Source: UBA4744 sp963707435 (GTDB lineage: Bacteria; Actinomycetota; Acidimicrobiia; Spongiisociales; UBA4744). Taken from it: 64,000 bases of DNA. Position numbers and translations under genes: made by a program. Below, one piece after another: positions 61,728 to 64,000 of the stretch. The DNA is taken from positions 1 to 64,000 of the forward strand of contig CAVPPF010000005.1 of the NCBI GenBank assembly GCA_963707435.1, in the 5' to 3' direction. How positions within the stretch are numbered: position 1 is the stretch's first letter; each line of letters starts with the position of its first letter. The notes beneath the pieces are model-generated. The model did not search any database. It saw nothing but the letters and a program-made list of their open reading frames with translations, and was not told where the DNA came from.

Positions 61728-62987
61728 GTGCAAACCTTGTCCAAGCTCCGCACCTTCACCGGCGATTCACGCAGATTCCTCGCATCGGCGTTCCTGTGGG
61801 GCTTCGCCTTCTCCGTGACCTGGTTGTACCTCAACTTCCTGTTTGAAAACCTCGGTTTTTCCGATTCGCTGGTGGGGGCCGCCAACGCCATCCCCAACAT
61901 GGTCGCCATCGTCCTCGCCCTCCCCGTCGCCCGGCTGGCCGGCCGACTCGGGTTCATTCGCTCGCTCCGCATTGCGGCGGTGGTGGCCGGAACCGGGCTG
62001 GTGGTGCTCGGGTTCGTCGAACAGACCGTGCTGGTGATCCTGGCGGTGGCGCTGGTCGGCGTCGGCGGGATGGCGTTCTGGGTGGTCCCCTCCCCGTTGA
62101 TGACCGCCCTGGAACCTGCCGCCAACCGAACCTATTTGTTTTCGGCGCAGTTCGCCGCCCATTTGGTCGCCGGGTTCCTGGGAAGCCTGATCGGTGGCCA
62201 GATGCCTGCGATCTTCGCCCGCCTGGCCGACATAGACCCGAAGAGTCTCCAGGCGATCCAATGGACCGTCGTCCTGTCGGGACTGCTCTACATGCTGGCG
62301 GCGGTCCCGCTGCGGAACGTCGCCGAGGTCAGACCGGACGAGCCCGGTCACGGATCGCTCTGGAACATCCCTCGCGCCGCCCGGCCCATCTTCCTGAAAC
62401 TGCTGGCCCCCAACGCCCTGATCGGCCTCGGGGCCGGCCTGATCATCCCGTTCCTCAACATCTTCGTCGAGGGCAAGTTCGGGGTTGAGTTCTCCACTCT
62501 GGGGGCGGTGTTCGCCTGGTCGCAGCTGGGCATGGCTGTGGCGGTCATGACCCAGCCGCTCATCGCCGCCCGGCTCGGCAAGGTCGCCAGCATCGTGCTG
62601 GTCCAGGCGCTGTCACTCCCCTTCATCGCCATGCTCGGCTTCTCGAGCAGTTTCGCCGCCGTGGCCATTGCCCTGTTCGTCCGGTCGGCGCTGATGAACG
62701 CCGCCAATCCCATCTATGCCGCGTTCACGATGGAGCAGGTCAAGGAGGGGTGGCGCCCGGCCCTGGCGGCAGCCGAGAACATGGTGTGGGCGGCGGGGTG
62801 GGTCGTCGGGCCGATCGCCTCCGGCCTGGTGCGGGAGCGATTCGGCTTCGATACCGGGTTTCTCGTTCTCTTCGCCGCAATGCTCGGGCTCTACGCCGCC
62901 GGAATCACCTACTCATGGCTGGTGCTGCGGCCCCTCGAGAAGGCCTCCGAAAAGCGACCGGGCGAACCGGCCGCGCCCGGTCCCTAG
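61728..62987 (+). CDS. MFS transporter (2)
   Basis: A 419-residue, 12-helix major-facilitator protein. RLAGRLGFIRSLR is the loop 2-3 motif (shortened); RLGKVASIVLV is its counterpart in the second half. ATNPIYAAF-like and NALIGLGAGLIIPFLNIFVE segments resemble multidrug-type exporters. Substrate unknown. A TACAAT box (61714-61719) places transcription start near the GTG at 61728, so a leaderless mRNA is likely. Its end overlaps the convergent lysE gene by 4 bases. Confidence 0.85.
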   Translation: MQTLSKLRTFTGDSRRFLASAFLWGFAFSVTWLYLNFLFENLGFSDSLVGAANAIPNMVAIVLALPVARLAGRLGFIRSLRIAAVVAGTGLVVLGFVEQTVLVILAVALVGVGGMAFWVVPSPLMTALEPAANRTYLFSAQFAAHLVAGFLGSLIGGQMPAIFARLADIDPKSLQAIQWTVVLSGLLYMLAAVPLRNVAEVRPDEPGHGSLWNIPRAARPIFLKLLAPNALIGLGAGLIIPFLNIFVEGKFGVEFSTLGAVFAWSQLGMAVAVMTQPLIAARLGKVASIVLVQALSLPFIAMLGFSSSFAAVAIALFVRSALMNAANPIYAAFTMEQVKEGWRPALAAAENMVWAAGWVVGPIASGLVRERFGFDTGFLVLFAAMLGLYAAGITYSWLVLRPLEKASEKRPGEPAAPGP

Positions 62988-63592
62988 CCGAAACGGCCGG
63001 CGGCGGCCTGCCAGATCAGCACTCCTCCGAGCAGCACCAGCAATCCCCCGCTTCCGGCCAGGATCCGCCGGTACCAGGCCAGGTTCAACACACCCCGCCC
63101 GAAGGCGACTCCCCAGGCCAGGAAGAGCTTGCTTCCCACCAGCAAACCGTAGAAACCCAGCAGGAACGCTGCCGCCGGGCCGGGGCCCCTCCCCCAGGCC
63201 GACACCAGCAGGGGTCCGCCCACCCCCAGCCAGAACAACCACGGGTGGGGGCTGAGAATGTTGGTGATGAAGCCTCGCCGGAGATCTTTGCTTTCGACCT
63301 TTCGGCTTTCGAATGAGGCGCGGGGCGCCTTCCGATAGGTGTCGACTCCCAGCACGATCACGAACACTCCGCCTGCTACCGCCAGGTAGGGCAGAACCCG
63401 GGTGGGGAAGACGCCGACGGCGAGCACGCTGAGTGCCACCACCGGCAGGTCGGACAACAGGGGGGCGATGGCTACCCGCACCCCGGCCGCTACCCCGCGT
63501 TGCAGTGCGGTCGTCACCACCAGGGCGCTGAGGGGCCCGGGGCTGATCCCGGCGGCAAAGCCGAGTGAAATGCCGAGCAGCAGCTCAGACAC
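62984..63592 (-). CDS. LysE-family exporter
   Basis: A 202-residue, six-helix transporter of the LysE/RhtB family: LGISLGFAAGISPGPLSALV opens helix one, ILSPHPWLFWLGVGGP marks the middle, and a helix pair ends it. Exports amino acids or related small molecules; ligand unknown. GTG start. Convergent overlap with MFS-2. Confidence 0.85.
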   Translation of the reverse strand: MSELLLGISLGFAAGISPGPLSALVVTTALQRGVAAGVRVAIAPLLSDLPVVALSVLAVGVFPTRVLPYLAVAGGVFVIVLGVDTYRKAPRASFESRKVESKDLRRGFITNILSPHPWLFWLGVGGPLLVSAWGRGPGPAAAFLLGFYGLLVGSKLFLAWGVAFGRGVLNLAWYRRILAGSGGLLVLLGGVLIWQAAAGRFG

Positions 63593-63633
63593 GAACGAAG
63601 CCGGCTACCGGGAAGCTTCGAATCTCCGGTGCT

Positions 63634-64000
63634 TCATCCCAATGCATCTGCCATGGCACGGCCGATCTGGGTGGGGTCGTCGAGCACCACTGCCCCTGCG
63701 GCCCGGAGAGCCTCCATCTTGGCTTGCGCCGTCCCCTTCGACCCGGAGATGATGGCGCCGGCATGACCCATCTTCTTGCCGGCCGGAGCGGTCACCCCGG
63801 CCACGTACGCCACGACCGGCTTGTCGACGTTCGCCTGGATGTACGCAGCCGCCTGTTCTTCGGCGTCGCCGCCGATCTCGCCGATCATCACGATGCCCTC
63901 GGTCTCCGGATCGGCCTGAAAGCGGGACAGCACATCGATGAAGTTGGTGCCGGGCACCGGGTCGCCGCCGATGCCAATACAAGTGGTTTGGCCGATACCC
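63634..64000 (-). CDS. sucD: Succinyl-CoA synthetase alpha subunit SucD, partial
   Basis: The C-terminal 121 residues of SucD, cut by the window's right edge. Visible motifs: GIGGDPVPGTNFIDVL, IVMIGEIGGDAEEQAA, and the phospho-His loop KKMGHAGAIISGSKGTA. Joins succinyl-CoA to GDP/ADP phosphorylation in the TCA cycle. The 5' part and sucC should lie to the right. Confidence 0.95.
   Translation of the reverse strand, partial: GIGQTTCIGIGGDPVPGTNFIDVLSRFQADPETEGIVMIGEIGGDAEEQAAAYIQANVDKPVVAYVAGVTAPAGKKMGHAGAIISGSKGTAQAKMEALRAAGAVVLDDPTQIGRAMADALG

Overview
The window is GC-rich and reads as the chromosome of an actinobacterium. Evidence: a WhiB protein, the galU / gephyrin-like MoeA (Glp) / GlpR neighbourhood, a 13E12-type DUF222-HNH gene, a class-B SdhCAB without SdhD, an Mrp lacking the CxxC motif, and many GTG starts. 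Several neighbourhoods recall mycobacteria (galU-moeA-GlpR; sigE-rseA-tat with mrp nearby; sucD upstream of purN-purH), but there are no mycolate-type genes. A deep-branching, Acidimicrobiia-like actinobacterium is my guess, at low confidence.

Layout. 1-1.8 kb is the right end of an integrated element (excisionase-like HTH plus tyrosine integrase) abutting the 3' end of a tRNA-Ala(CGC). 1.9-6.7 kb (minus) is a seven-gene run: plsY, galU, moeA/glp, moaC, mogA, glpR and a translin-family gene. 6.8-14.3 kb holds FmdB, an MTA phosphorylase, a SAF-domain protein, uppP, a ThDP enzyme, the DUF222-HNH protein, an Eis-like acetyltransferase and a VOC protein. 14.3-28.1 kb is an amine/polyamine region: a saccharopine-dehydrogenase-like protein, two class III aminotransferases, two aldehyde dehydrogenases, a PotABCD-type importer, an amidohydrolase and a PuuB/DadA-like oxidase. 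28.2-36.2 kb holds a membrane protein, mrp with a divergent SufR-like regulator, a peroxiredoxin with a decayed partial copy, an ECF sigma / ZAS anti-sigma / RseB-like set with tatA, an LLM oxidoreductase and whiB. 36.5-39.9 kb is sdhCAB. 40.3-47.9 kb is a long array of TadE-like (five) and TadG-like (three) genes behind hairpin-rich leaders. 48-64 kb is mostly housekeeping: DapA-like, SCP2, HU, mdh, a zinc-protease-like lipoprotein, two VOC proteins, icd, folD, purH, purN, NIPSNAP, two MFS transporters, a DUF2207/LemA pair, LysE and partial sucD.

General features. Neighbouring genes very often overlap by four bases (NTGA), so translational coupling is widespread; all four NTG starts appear, including a probable CTG start. 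Three genes (potD-like, anti-sigma, icd) each contain exactly one extra base that breaks the frame. Four intergenic arrays of 7-bp tandem units and a 49-bp tandem duplication of a gene end show active short-repeat expansion.

The most interesting items are the TadE/TadG array with its structured leader, the translin-family gene in a cell-division/molybdopterin operon, the heptamer arrays, the mrp/SufR-like pair, and the CTG start.
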